64,000 bases of DNA, taken from Geodermatophilus aquaeductus (GTDB lineage: Bacteria; Actinomycetota; Actinomycetes; Mycobacteriales; Geodermatophilaceae). Position 1 is the stretch's first letter, and the number at the start of each line of letters is the position of its first letter. The notes beneath the pieces are model-generated. The model saw nothing but the letters and a program-made list of their open reading frames with translations. It was not told where the DNA came from and ran no database searches. The stretch covers positions 62,001-126,000 of the forward strand of contig NZ_FXTJ01000005.1 in assembly GCF_900182545.1 (NCBI RefSeq), in the 5' to 3' direction. Shown here one piece after another: positions 36,718 through 45,163 of the stretch. Both the position numbers and the translations under genes were made by a program.

Positions 36718-37827
36718 ATGACGACGACGGAGCCGACCACCCGCGGGCGCGCCCGGATCGCCGGCCCCGGCGAGGGCATCGGGCTGGACGAGCTCGCCCT
36801 GGCCACCCGCAACCACGGCCTGCCCCTGGAGGCGCTGCGCTACGACGTCACGCCGCCGGGCCTGCACTACGTGCTCACGCACTACGACATCCCCGCCGTC
36901 GACCCCGACCAGTGGCGGCTGGAGGTGACCGGCGCGGTCGGGCGGCCGCTGCGACTGGACCTCGACGACCTGCGCCGCCGCCCGGCCGTCACCGCGCGGG
37001 TGCTGCTGGAGTGCGCGGGCAACGGCCGCGCCCGGCTCGAGCCGCGCCCGGTCAGCCAGCCGTGGCTGCTCGAGGCGGTGGGCAACGCCGAGTGGACCGG
37101 GACGCCGCTGGCGCCGCTGCTGGAGGAGGCCGGGGTGTCCCCCGGGGCCGTCGACGTCGTCTTCACCGGCGCCGACCACGGCGTCGAGCGCGGCGTCGAG
37201 CAGGACTACGCCCGCGGCCTGCCGGTGGCCGAGGCGATGCGCCCCGACGTGCTGCTCGTGTGGGCGGTGAACGGCGCTCCCCTGCCGCCGCAGCACGGCG
37301 CGCCGCTGCGGCTGCTCGTCCCCGGCTGGTACGGCATGGCGCACGTGAAGTGGCTGACCCGCGTCGAGGTGCTCGAGCATCCCTTCGAGGGGTTCCAGAA
37401 CGCCACGGCCTATCGGGTGAAGACCGAGGCGCACGAGGCCGGCGCCCCGGTCACCCGCATCGCGCCGCGGGCGCTGCTGGCCCCGCCGGGCTACCCCGAC
37501 TTCATGACCCGCGAGCGCTTCGTGTCCCCCGGCACGGTGACGCTGACCGGCCGCGCGTGGTCCGGCCGCGCCGCGCTGACCGCGGTCGAGGTGAGCACCG
37601 ACGGCGGGGACAGCTGGACGCCGGCCGACCTGGCGCCGGCCGACCCCGCGCACCCCTGGGCCTGGCGGGCGTGGACGTGTCCGTGGGACGCCGTGCCCGG
37701 CAGGTACGAGGTCGTCGTCCGGGCCGCCGACGCCGAGGGCCTGCAGCCGGTCGAGCAGCCGTGGAACCGCCAGGGGATGGCGAACAACCTGGTGCAGCGG
37801 GTGCCGGTCACCGTCCTGGAGCGCTGA
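36718..37827 (+). CDS. Sulfite oxidase family molybdopterin enzyme
   Basis: 369 residues. The Moco domain (about 40-235) contains the cofactor Cys in RVLLECAGNGRARLEP and DYARGLPVAEAM, APLRLLVPGWYGMAHVKWL. The C-terminal Ig-like dimerisation domain (about 260-369) contains GRAWSGRAALTAVEVSTDGG. No Tat or Sec signal and no haem domain are seen. It is therefore a cytoplasmic, sulfite-dehydrogenase-like protein whose electron acceptor is unknown. It lies between two paralogous regulators, and its end overlaps the second by 20 bases. Confidence 0.88.
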   Translation: MTTTEPTTRGRARIAGPGEGIGLDELALATRNHGLPLEALRYDVTPPGLHYVLTHYDIPAVDPDQWRLEVTGAVGRPLRLDLDDLRRRPAVTARVLLECAGNGRARLEPRPVSQPWLLEAVGNAEWTGTPLAPLLEEAGVSPGAVDVVFTGADHGVERGVEQDYARGLPVAEAMRPDVLLVWAVNGAPLPPQHGAPLRLLVPGWYGMAHVKWLTRVEVLEHPFEGFQNATAYRVKTEAHEAGAPVTRIAPRALLAPPGYPDFMTRERFVSPGTVTLTGRAWSGRAALTAVEVSTDGGDSWTPADLAPADPAHPWAWRAWTCPWDAVPGRYEVVVRAADAEGLQPVEQPWNRQGMANNLVQRVPVTVLER

Positions 37828-38617
37828 GTCCTGGAGAGCTGAGCCCGTCCCGGGCGGCCGGGAACAGGGGCCCCGGGCCCTGGGGCAGGCACCGCGCGGC
37901 CGCCTCGGCCAGGGTGTGCGCGCCGCACTTCTCCCGGACGTGCTCGGCGTGCTTGCGCGCCGTGCCGACGGCGATGCACAGGGCCGCGGCGATCTCCTCG
38001 GGGACCAGTCCGGCCCCGGCGAGCGCGAGCACCTCCCACTCCCGCGCGGTCAGCGGCGGGATCCCGGCCCGGCGCCGCTCGGCGGCCGTCCACGCCTCCA
38101 CCAGGTGCGGGCGGGCCAGCTCCAGGAGCGCGGGGTCCCGGTCGGGGAACGGCTCGCCGTCGGTCCGGAGGAGGAGCAGGTGCGCCACCGGACCCGCCGG
38201 CGACCGCATGGTCACCACCAGCTCCCCGGGCACGTCGGTCCGCACCGCCGCGTGCGCCGGCCCTCCTCCGTTCGCCGGGTGGGGGAACGGGGAGGTCAGC
38301 GCGCGGCGCAGGGCGCGGACGCACCGCGGTCCTCCGGTCAGCGGCGAGCGCAGCCGGCCGTGCGGACCCTCCAGCGCCCGGGCGTCGGCGTGCTCGACAC
38401 CCCGCGTCCCGTCGGCCAGCACCCCCTGGACGACGACGGTCCGGCGGTCCCGGTGGTCGAGCAGCCGGCAGGTCACGACGAGGGCACAGGGCACCAGGTG
38501 CACCAGCCCCTCGAGCAGCCCCCAGGGCAGCACGGGTCCGGGGTCCTCGGACCGGGCGGCCCGGAGCAGGGTCAGCAGGTCGTCGGCGTCGTGCGCGTGC
38601 AGGTGACCGGTGCCCAT
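37808..38617 (-). CDS. LuxR-type transcriptional regulator, paralog 2
   Basis: 269 residues, colinear with the regulator at 35827-36603. Both start MGTG-L, share RAAR-ED-GPVLPW-LLEGL and DGTRGVE, and end with the same HTH (LTAREWEVLALAGAGLVPEEIAAALCIAVGTARKHAEHVREKC). The recognition-helix region differs (CIAVGTARK against WISRGTVRK), so target sites may differ. An ATG at 38617 matches the paralog's start, with GGGG about 10 bases upstream. Its 3' end overlaps the oxidase gene by 20 bases, tail to tail. Confidence 0.86.
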   Translation of the reverse strand: MGTGHLHAHDADDLLTLLRAARSEDPGPVLPWGLLEGLVHLVPCALVVTCRLLDHRDRRTVVVQGVLADGTRGVEHADARALEGPHGRLRSPLTGGPRCVRALRRALTSPFPHPANGGGPAHAAVRTDVPGELVVTMRSPAGPVAHLLLLRTDGEPFPDRDPALLELARPHLVEAWTAAERRRAGIPPLTAREWEVLALAGAGLVPEEIAAALCIAVGTARKHAEHVREKCGAHTLAEAAARCLPQGPGPLFPAARDGLSSPGLSAPGR

Positions 38618-38799
38618 GGGCCAGCACCCCCCGTCGGCCGGTGGGAGCGACGCTAGGGCGGACGCGGGTGCCTCCGGGATACGCACGTCGACGTATTCCG
38701 CCACGCCCCGCCGGGGCGGAACGTCGCCGCTACCGGGTCGTCCCGCCCGGGTCCGGCACCACCAGGGGCGGTCCCGCGCCGCGCCCGGAGAGGCTCCCG

Positions 38800-39027
38800 A
38801 TGACCACCGCCGTCCACTCCCCCGCCGTCGCCTGGGCCGCCGCCCACCGCATGCTGCTCGCGATCGTCGCCGTCACCGTCGTCCTGGCCGCCGCCGCGGC
38901 CGTCGCGCTCGCCGTGGTGCTCGGCGACGGGGCGACGACGAACACGCCGGGCACCGGCTCGGACTGGGACCGCAGCGGCTGCGGCGGCGTGATGACGATC
39001 CAGATGTCCTTCCTCCCGACCTGCTGA
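38800..39027 (+). CDS. Small single-pass membrane protein with a C-terminal Cys pair
   Basis: 75 residues. A short N-terminus is followed by one strong membrane helix (HRMLLAIVAVTVVLAAAAAVALAVVLG, about 16-42), then a short tail with Cys61 and a final Cys75 (SGCGGVMTIQMSFLPTC). GGAGAGG lies 6 bases before the ATG. I recognise no family. The tail is probably outside the cell, and its two cysteines could form a disulfide. It is divergent from the second LuxR-type gene. Confidence 0.65.
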   Translation: MTTAVHSPAVAWAAAHRMLLAIVAVTVVLAAAAAVALAVVLGDGATTNTPGTGSDWDRSGCGGVMTIQMSFLPTC

Positions 39028-39049
39028 CCCGCGCGACGGCGGCCGGCCC

Positions 39050-39373
39050 TCAGTCCTTGCGCACGGACGGGCCGGCCGTCGTGCCGCTGCCGTCGTCCTC
39101 GGGGTCCTGCCGGTCCGGCGGGGTCTCGACGACGATCGGGCGCAGCCGTGACCACAGCGCGAACGCCGCGGCGAAGACGACCATCGCGAGGCCGGCCCAC
39201 AGGTTGGCGTTGACGTCGCCGGTCTTGGCCTGCTCCTCCGGCGAGTTCCCGAAGATGCCCGCGAGGACGAGCACCACGCCGTAGAAGCCGATGAGGGCGG
39301 CGATGACGTTGCGGACGTCGAAGGCCCCGGCCGCCTGCTTGGCCGGTGCCGAGCGGTTGCTGCTGCTGCTCAT
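39050..39373 (-). CDS. Small membrane protein downstream of the sugar symporter
   Basis: 107 residues with two hydrophobic segments (NVIAALIGFYGVVLVLAGIFG and LWAGLAMVVFAAAFALWSRL) and charged ends. The function is unknown. It lies 16 bases after the symporter stop and so is probably an accessory subunit or simply co-expressed with it. Confidence 0.75.
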   Translation of the reverse strand: MSSSSNRSAPAKQAAGAFDVRNVIAALIGFYGVVLVLAGIFGNSPEEQAKTGDVNANLWAGLAMVVFAAAFALWSRLRPIVVETPPDRQDPEDDGSGTTAGPSVRKD

Positions 39374-39389
39374 GACCGTGCTCCTGACG

Positions 39390-41072
39390 TCAGCGGAAGA
39401 TCACGTTGAGGATGATGACCATGACCAGCGAGATACCGGCCAGCTTGGTCGGCGACTGGTACCAGGGCAGCCGGTGCGCGTCGGGGTCGGTCCGCTGCTC
39501 CTTGGGCGTCTCGGAGTAGACGAGGCCGGCGAGCTGCGCGACCGGCTTGGGCGCGGTCATCGTGCTCACCACGACGCTCACCACGATGTCGACGACGAAC
39601 GCGGCGCTCGCGGCGACGAAGCTCGCACCCTGACCGCCGATCGGGAGCACGCCCAGCGACGCCGTCCCGAACGCGTCCTCGCTGAGGAAGGCGACGGCGA
39701 CCGCGGCCAGCGTCCCGGACACCAGGCCCATCCAGCCCGCCGTCGGCGTCATCCGCTTCCAGAACATGCCGAGGATGAAGGTGGCGAACAGCGGGGCGTT
39801 GAAGAACCCGAACAGCGTCTGCAGGTAGTCCATCAGGTTCGTGTAGCCGGACGCGATGATCGCCGTCCCGATGGCGGCCACGGTGGCGCCGACGGTGGCC
39901 CACCGGCCGACGGCGAGGTAGTAGCCGTCGGGCCGGTCCTTCTTCACGTACTGCTGCCACAGGTCGTAGCTGAAGACGGTGTTGAAGGCGGAGATGTTGG
40001 CCGCCATGCCGGCCATGAACGCCGCCAGCAGGCCGGCGAGGGCGACGCCGAGCAGGCCGTTGGGCAGGACGTCGCGGATGAGCAGCAGGATCGAGTTGTT
40101 GTAGTCGAACTCGGTGTCCGACGCCGCCCGGGCCTCGATCACCTCCGGGACCAGGACCGTGGCGATGATGCCCGGGATCACGACGATGAACGGGACGAAC
40201 ATCTTCGGGAACGAGCCGATGACCGGCGTCGCCCGCGCGGCCGACATGGTCTTGGTCGCCATGGCCCGCTGGACCTCGACGAAGTTCGTCGTCCAGTAGC
40301 CGAAGGACAGCACGAAGCCGAGGCCGAACACGATGCCGATCACCGACAGGACCGGGCTGTCGATCCCGGACAGCTCCGTGGCCGGCCAGGAGGTGAGCTC
40401 CTCGGCGCGGCCGGCGTCGGTGACCTTGTCGACCAGCCCGCCGACGCCGCCGACCCGGTGCAGGCCGATGAGCGTGAGCGGCAGCAGCGCGGCGACGATG
40501 ACGAAGAACTGCAGGACCTCGTTGTAGATCGCCGCCGACAGCCCGCCGAGGGTGATGTAGCTGAGCACCACGGCCGCCGCGACGATCAGGGACAGCCACA
40601 GCGGCCAGCCCAGCAGCGCCTCGACGATGGTGGCGAGCAGGTAGAGGTTGATGCCGGCGATGAGGATCTGGGCGACGGCGAAACTGAGCGCGTTGACCAG
40701 GTGGGCGCCGGTGCCGAACCGGCGGCGCATGAACTCCGGGACGCTGCGGACCTTCGACCCGTAGTAGAAGGGCATCATCACGATGCCGAGGAACAGCATG
40801 GCCGGGACCGCGCCGATCCAGAAGTAGTGCATGGTGCTCATGCCGTACTGCGCGCCGTTGGCCGACATGCCGACGATCTCGACGGCCCCGAGGTTGGCCG
40901 AGATGAACGCCAGCCCGGTGACCCACGCGGGCAGCGAGCGGCCCGACAGGAAGAAGTCCAGGCTGTCGGACACCCGCCGCCGCGCGGCGGCACCGATCAG
41001 CAGCACGACGCCGAAGTAGGCGGCCACCAGCAGGTAGTCGACGAACGTCGCGTCCAGTCTCAGATCGTCCAC
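39390..41072 (-). CDS. Sodium:solute symporter, probably for galactose or a related sugar
   Basis: 560 residues with about 14 membrane helices. SSS-family features include FLSGRSLPAWVTGLAFISANLGAVEIVGMSANGAQYG and the C-terminal FGFFNAPLFATFILGMFWKRMTPTAGW, which resemble SGLT-type sugar carriers. Its place immediately downstream of galT-galK suggests galactose uptake. The GTG start has GGAGG about 6 bases upstream and lies 22 bases after galK. Confidence 0.85.
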   Translation of the reverse strand: MDDLRLDATFVDYLLVAAYFGVVLLIGAAARRRVSDSLDFFLSGRSLPAWVTGLAFISANLGAVEIVGMSANGAQYGMSTMHYFWIGAVPAMLFLGIVMMPFYYGSKVRSVPEFMRRRFGTGAHLVNALSFAVAQILIAGINLYLLATIVEALLGWPLWLSLIVAAAVVLSYITLGGLSAAIYNEVLQFFVIVAALLPLTLIGLHRVGGVGGLVDKVTDAGRAEELTSWPATELSGIDSPVLSVIGIVFGLGFVLSFGYWTTNFVEVQRAMATKTMSAARATPVIGSFPKMFVPFIVVIPGIIATVLVPEVIEARAASDTEFDYNNSILLLIRDVLPNGLLGVALAGLLAAFMAGMAANISAFNTVFSYDLWQQYVKKDRPDGYYLAVGRWATVGATVAAIGTAIIASGYTNLMDYLQTLFGFFNAPLFATFILGMFWKRMTPTAGWMGLVSGTLAAVAVAFLSEDAFGTASLGVLPIGGQGASFVAASAAFVVDIVVSVVVSTMTAPKPVAQLAGLVYSETPKEQRTDPDAHRLPWYQSPTKLAGISLVMVIILNVIFR

Positions 41073-41094
41073 TCAGGCCTCCACTCGGGTCGGG

Positions 41095-42258
41095 TCACGA
41101 CAGGCGCCGGGCCCCCGCGGCGGGGACGACGACGTAGGAACGGGGGGCGCCGGCGCGCTCGCTCACGGCGGCGGCGACGTCGTCCACGGCAGCGGCGTCG
41201 ACGAGGGCGACGGCGCTGCCGCCGAAGCCGCCGCCGACCATGCGGGCGCCGTGCGCACCGGCGGCCAGCGCCACCTCCACGACGGCGTCGAGCTCGGGCA
41301 CCGACACCTCGAAGTCGTCGCGCAGCGAGGCGTGCCCGGCGGTGAGCACCGGGCCGACCTCCCGCGGGTCGCCGCCGGCGCGCAGCAGGCCGACGACCTC
41401 CTCGACGCGGGCGTCCTCGCTGACCACGTGGCGGGCCCGGCGCAGCAGCACCGCGCCCTCGGGGCTGCCGTCGTCCAGGGACGCGAGGTCGGCGACGTCC
41501 CGGACGTCGCACAGCAGGCCGACGCCGAGCCGGCGGGCGGCCTCCTCGCACTCGCGGCGGCGGTCGCCGTAGCCGCTGGCGGCGTGGTCGTGGGTGGTGC
41601 CCGAGTCGACCACCAGCAGCGCCAGCCCGGCCGCCTCGAGGTCGAGGGGCACCTGCTCGCTGCTGCGGTCGCGGGTGTCGAGGTACAGCGCGTGCCCGGC
41701 GGTGCACAGCACCGACGCGGACTGGTCGAGGATGCCGGTGGGCGCGCCGACGAAGTCGTTCTCGGCCCGCCGGGCGACGTCGACGAGGTCGCCGGGGCCG
41801 AGGTCCAGGCCGAGCAGGTCGCGCAGCGCCAGCGCGACGGCGCACTCCAGCGCGGCGGAGGAGGACAGCCCGGCCCCGGCCGGGACGTCGCCGTCGACGA
41901 GCAGGCTCAGCCCGCCGGGCAGGTGCTCGCGCAGCTGGTGGAGGACGCCGGCCGGGTAGCCGGCCCAGCCGCCGGGGGTGCCCGGCGTGAGGTCGACGAC
42001 GGCGACGTCCGCGTCGGCGTCGGCGTGCTGGGCCGAGACGAGGACGACGCGGCCGTCGTCGCGGCGGGCGAGCGCGGCGCGCGTGGTGTGCGGCAGCGCG
42101 ACCGGCAGCACGTGACCGCCGTTGTAGTCGGTGTGCTCGCCGATCACGTTGACCCGGCCCGGCGCGGCCCAGACGCCCTCGGGGGCGCCGCCGAACCGCG
42201 TCGTGAACGCCTCGGCGGCGCGGGCGGCCGCCTCCTCGTCCGTCGGCAGCTCGCTCAC
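41095..42258 (-). CDS. galK: Galactokinase
   Basis: A 387-residue GHMP kinase that phosphorylates galactose at C1. The galactokinase signature is GRVNVIGEHTDYNGGHVLPVALP, the ATP-binding motif is PAGAGLSSSAALECAVALAL, and motif 3 is GARMVGGGFGGSAVALV. The GTG start overlaps the galT stop by 4 bases (GTGA). Confidence 0.97.
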   Translation of the reverse strand: MSELPTDEEAAARAAEAFTTRFGGAPEGVWAAPGRVNVIGEHTDYNGGHVLPVALPHTTRAALARRDDGRVVLVSAQHADADADVAVVDLTPGTPGGWAGYPAGVLHQLREHLPGGLSLLVDGDVPAGAGLSSSAALECAVALALRDLLGLDLGPGDLVDVARRAENDFVGAPTGILDQSASVLCTAGHALYLDTRDRSSEQVPLDLEAAGLALLVVDSGTTHDHAASGYGDRRRECEEAARRLGVGLLCDVRDVADLASLDDGSPEGAVLLRRARHVVSEDARVEEVVGLLRAGGDPREVGPVLTAGHASLRDDFEVSVPELDAVVEVALAAGAHGARMVGGGFGGSAVALVDAAAVDDVAAAVSERAGAPRSYVVVPAAGARRLS

Positions 42259-43343
42259 GGGACCACCACGGTGCGCAGCTGCTCGGCGACGTCCTCGGGG
42301 TTGGTGTCGGTGATGAACGCCCCCATGCCCGACTCCGAGCCGGCGAGGTACTTCAGCTTGCCCGGTGCGCGGCGCAGCGAGAACAGCTGCAGGTGCAGCC
42401 ACCAGTCCTCGCGGCCGGTGCGCACCGGCGCCTGGTTCCACGCCGCGATGTAGGGCATCGGGGTGTCCATGCGGTGCGCGAAGCGGCCGAGGACGTCGAG
42501 GTAGACCTCGGCCAGCGCGTCCCGCTCGGCGTCGTCGAGGGCCGGCAGGTCGGGCACCCGGCGGGTGGGGAACAGCTGGACCTCGTAGGGCCAGCGCGCC
42601 GCGGCCGGGACGAAGGCGACCCAGTGCTCGTTGGCGGCCACCACCCGCGGGCCGGTGCGCTCGGACTCCACGACCTCGGCGAACAGGTCCCCGCCGGTGG
42701 CCTCCCGGTGGCGGCGGACCGAGGCGAGCACCTTCTCCACCCGCGGCGTCACGAACGGGTAGGCGTAGATCTGCCCGTGCGGGTGCGACAGCGTCACCCC
42801 GATCTCCTCGCCGGAGTTCTCGAAGCAGAAGACCTGCTCGACGCCGTCGAGGGCGCCGAGCTCGGCGGTGCGGTCGGCCCAGACGTCGACGACCAGGCGG
42901 GCGCGCTCGCGGCCCAGCCCGGCGAAGTGCTGGTCGTGCTCGCTGGTGAACAGCACCACCTCGCACCGGCCGAACCCCGGGCGCAGCTCGGCGAGCGCGG
43001 CGCCGGGCGCGGTGGGTGCCACGTCGGTGTCGACGCCGGTGGCCAGGGACGGGAAGCGGTTCTCGAAGACGACGACCTGGTAGTCGCTCTCCGGCACCTC
43101 CGTGGGCCGGCCGGGCCGGGAGGGGTCCAGCGGGCACTGGTCGGCCGGGGGCAGGAAGGTGCGGGTCTGCCGGTGGGCGGCGATCACCACCCACTCACCG
43201 AGCAGGGCGTCCCAGCGCAGCTGGGAGCGGGTGCCCACCGGCGGGAGGTCGCGGGTGTCCTCGGCCGTGCGGGCGGGTGTGCCGTCGGCGTCGAAGTAGA
43301 GGATCTCGCGGCCGTCCGCCAGCCGGCGACTCGTCCGGATCAC
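42255..43343 (-). CDS. galT: Galactose-1-phosphate uridylyltransferase
   Basis: A 362-residue HIT-superfamily enzyme. The catalytic HPHGQ is in GVTLSHPHGQIYAYPFVTPR, and metal/substrate motifs VVFENRFPSLA and CFENSGEEIG are present. It exchanges UDP between glucose and galactose-1-phosphate. It is the first gene of the galT-galK-symporter-small-membrane-protein operon; galE is not in this window. GTG start. Confidence 0.97.
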   Translation of the reverse strand: MIRTSRRLADGREILYFDADGTPARTAEDTRDLPPVGTRSQLRWDALLGEWVVIAAHRQTRTFLPPADQCPLDPSRPGRPTEVPESDYQVVVFENRFPSLATGVDTDVAPTAPGAALAELRPGFGRCEVVLFTSEHDQHFAGLGRERARLVVDVWADRTAELGALDGVEQVFCFENSGEEIGVTLSHPHGQIYAYPFVTPRVEKVLASVRRHREATGGDLFAEVVESERTGPRVVAANEHWVAFVPAAARWPYEVQLFPTRRVPDLPALDDAERDALAEVYLDVLGRFAHRMDTPMPYIAAWNQAPVRTGREDWWLHLQLFSLRRAPGKLKYLAGSESGMGAFITDTNPEDVAEQLRTVVVP

Positions 43344-43356
43344 CAGTTCTGCCTCC

Positions 43357-43391
43357 GTTCCCGGCCCTGGGGAGGGGCCCTGGGAACGCTA
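43357..43391 (-). promoter_or_regulatory. Palindrome at the galT promoter
   Basis: GTTCCCGGCCC (43357-43367) pairs with GGGCC/GGGAAC (to 43387), interrupted by a 2-base bulge. On the minus strand it overlaps a possible -10 TAGCGT (43386-43391), about 45 bases before the galT GTG. It is a candidate operator for the gal operon. Confidence 0.4.
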
Positions 43392-43444
43392 TGCCCGCTG
43401 GCGATCATGGGCCACTCGGGGTCCGCCGTCCGGGGCACGGAACG

Positions 43445-43482
43445 CAGCAGGGCCCCCGGCCGGGTGGCCGGGGGCCCTGCTG
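43445..43482 (-). terminator. 17-bp perfect stem terminator after tRNA-Glu copy 1
   Basis: CAGCAGGGCCCCCGGCC and its exact complement are separated by a 4-base loop. The hairpin begins 5 bases after the tRNA 3' end on the minus strand. Confidence 0.85.
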
Positions 43483-43487
43483 TGCTG

Positions 43488-43560
43488 TAGCCCCGAAGGG
43501 ATTCGAACCCTCGCTACCGCCGTGAGAGGGCGGCGTCCTGGGCCGCTAGACGACGGGGCC
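43488..43560 (-). tRNA. tRNA-Glu (CTC), copy 1
   Basis: 73 bases. The acceptor stem GGCCCCG/CGGGGCT has a G-U end pair, the anticodon loop contains CTC, the T-arm is GGTTCGAATCC-like and the discriminator is A. CCA is not encoded. The same 73 bases recur at 43685-43757. Confidence 0.96.
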
Positions 43561-43642
43561 GGACGTGCTCCATTTTGCCATGGCGCCGGCGGCGGCCCGA
43601 CGGGGGCCGGCTCCCGGCGACCGTGCGATCGGTCACGGAACG

Positions 43643-43677
43643 GCGAGAGCCCCCGGTCGGTGACCGGGGGCTCTCGC
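43643..43677 (-). terminator. 16-bp perfect stem terminator after tRNA-Glu copy 2
   Basis: GCGAGAGCCCCCGGTC and its exact complement flank a 3-base loop, 7 bases past the tRNA 3' end on the minus strand. Confidence 0.85.
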
Positions 43678-43684
43678 TGCGCTG

Positions 43685-43757
43685 TAGCCCCGAAGGGATT
43701 CGAACCCTCGCTACCGCCGTGAGAGGGCGGCGTCCTGGGCCGCTAGACGACGGGGCC
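43685..43757 (-). tRNA. tRNA-Glu (CTC), copy 2
   Basis: The 73-base cloverleaf is identical to copy 1, with anticodon CTC. It has its own downstream terminator, so the two copies are separate units or are read through from upstream. It lies 58 bases downstream of the tRNA-Gln gene. Confidence 0.96.
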
Positions 43758-43809
43758 GTGCGGTGGTGCTGTGGTGCTGGTCGTGCGGTGGTGCTGAGGA
43801 GGTGGTGCT
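43758..43809. repeat. Short direct repeats between tRNA-Gln and tRNA-Glu
   Basis: GTGCGGTGGTGCTG occurs at 43758-43771 and 43783-43796. The core GTGGTGCT appears four times in 52 bases. It fills the whole spacer. Confidence 0.7.
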
Positions 43810-43815
43810 TCCTCG

Positions 43816-43887
43816 CTGGGGTACCAGGACTCGAACCTAGACTAACGGAGCCAGAATCCGTCGGGCTGCCAATTACCCCATACCCCA
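43816..43887 (-). tRNA. tRNA-Gln (CTG)
   Basis: 72 bases. Acceptor stem TGGGGTA/TACCCCA with discriminator G, anticodon CTG in loop TTCTGGC, T-loop GTTCGAG. CCA is not encoded. It is probably first in the tRNA series on this strand. Confidence 0.95.
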
Positions 43888-43948
43888 AGGCTTGGCCGGC
43901 ACCTCGCGGCGCCGGGGAGAACGATACCCGACGCCTGACGGCGACGTG

Positions 43949-45163
43949 TCACCACCCCCGGGTCCGCGGGTCGCCCGCCGGGATCCGCAGGTCGCGGGCC
44001 TCCGTCAGCACCTCCGGGTGCAGCCGCCGGCGCGACGCCGCCACCAGCGCGACGTAGGCCCCCATCGACGCCAGCGTGAGCAGCAGGTACAGCACCCCGA
44101 CGCCGGCCGGGACCTCCTCGGTGGCGACCTCGTCGCCGAGGAACCCGGCCAGGACGAACACCAGCACGTTGTTCACCGCGTGCAGGACGATCGCCGCCTC
44201 CAGGCCGCCGGTGAGCCACACCACGGCGGAGGCGGCCAGGCCGAAGGCGAACCGGTCGAGGAACGTGACGACGTCGCCGGGTGCGTGCGCCAGCGAGAAC
44301 AGCGCCGCGGTGACGACCGCGGCCGTGATCGCGCCGGCCCGCGGGCTGCGGATCCAGCCCGAGATCGCCTGGCTGAGGTAGCCGCGGAAGACGTACTCCT
44401 CGGCCGCCGACTGCAGCGGCGTGGTGAGGACCACGACCAGCAGCAGCCAGCCCACGTCGTCGACCGGGCCGGTGACCCCCGAGTCACCCAGCAGGAAGCC
44501 CAGGACCACCGACGCGACGATGCCCACGCCGAGCGTGCCCAGGGCGAGCAGGGTGAACGGCGCGATCAGCCGCCAGCGCAGCCGGGCCAGCACCGACGAC
44601 GACCACCCCGGCCGCATGCCGTGCGCGGCCACCCAGACCAGCCAGACGATCGGGATCGCGACGATGAGCGAGAGGTTGGTCAGCAGCAGCACGCCGGGGT
44701 CGACCAGGTCGAGCAGCTGCAGGTCCGGGGAGACGCCGGTCAGCACGACCAGCAGGACGACGACGAACGCCGCGACGCCGTAGGCGACACCGAACAGCAG
44801 CAGGCCCAGCAGCGGCCGCCACCACGCCCAGTCCCGCGCCCGCATGGCCCGCAGGAAGGGCACCGGCTCGTCGTGCGGGGGCGTGCCGGGCGGCGGGGCG
44901 AGCTTGAGGCCGGGCGGGAGCAGCGCGGGGCCGGCCGGGCCGTGCGGGCCGGGAGGCAGCGACACCGGCCCCAGCGGCCACGGCACCGGGCCCGGTCCTC
45001 CGCCCCCGGCCGGCGCCCACGGCCCTCCCCCGGGCCCGTACGGCGTGCCGGGCACGAGCGGCGGCGCCCCGTAGGGACCGGTGGGCGGCGGGCCGGTGTA
45101 GGGCTCCCCGTCCCAGCCGGCGGGGCCGGCCGGGGGCGGGCCGCCCCAGGGCGGGACGGTCAC
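43949..45163 (-). CDS. CPBP-family intramembrane metalloprotease
   Basis: 404 residues. A ~90-residue Pro/Gly-rich cytoplasmic N-terminus is followed by about eight membrane helices. The catalytic motifs [13 protein letters not shown] (Glu-Glu...Arg) and SLAHAPGD, plus HAVNN, define the CAAX/CPBP (ABI) family. The substrate is unknown. The GTG start overlaps the gltX stop (GTGA). Confidence 0.85.
   Translation of the reverse strand: MTVPPWGGPPPAGPAGWDGEPYTGPPPTGPYGAPPLVPGTPYGPGGGPWAPAGGGGPGPVPWPLGPVSLPPGPHGPAGPALLPPGLKLAPPPGTPPHDEPVPFLRAMRARDWAWWRPLLGLLLFGVAYGVAAFVVVLLVVLTGVSPDLQLLDLVDPGVLLLTNLSLIVAIPIVWLVWVAAHGMRPGWSSSVLARLRWRLIAPFTLLALGTLGVGIVASVVLGFLLGDSGVTGPVDDVGWLLLVVVLTTPLQSAAEEYVFRGYLSQAISGWIRSPRAGAITAAVVTAALFSLAHAPGDVVTFLDRFAFGLAASAVVWLTGGLEAAIVLHAVNNVLVFVLAGFLGDEVATEEVPAGVGVLYLLLTLASMGAYVALVAASRRRLHPEVLTEARDLRIPAGDPRTRGW

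Noticed and set aside
37808-38617. Reading the two LuxR-type genes as a recent mobile insertion
   Set aside because: They are diverged, no direct repeats or integrase flank the patch, and base composition matches the neighbours.
43522-43722. Short frames covering the two tRNA-Glu genes (ending FEPSLPP)
   Set aside because: They translate tRNA sequence; the repeated peptide reflects the duplicated tRNA.
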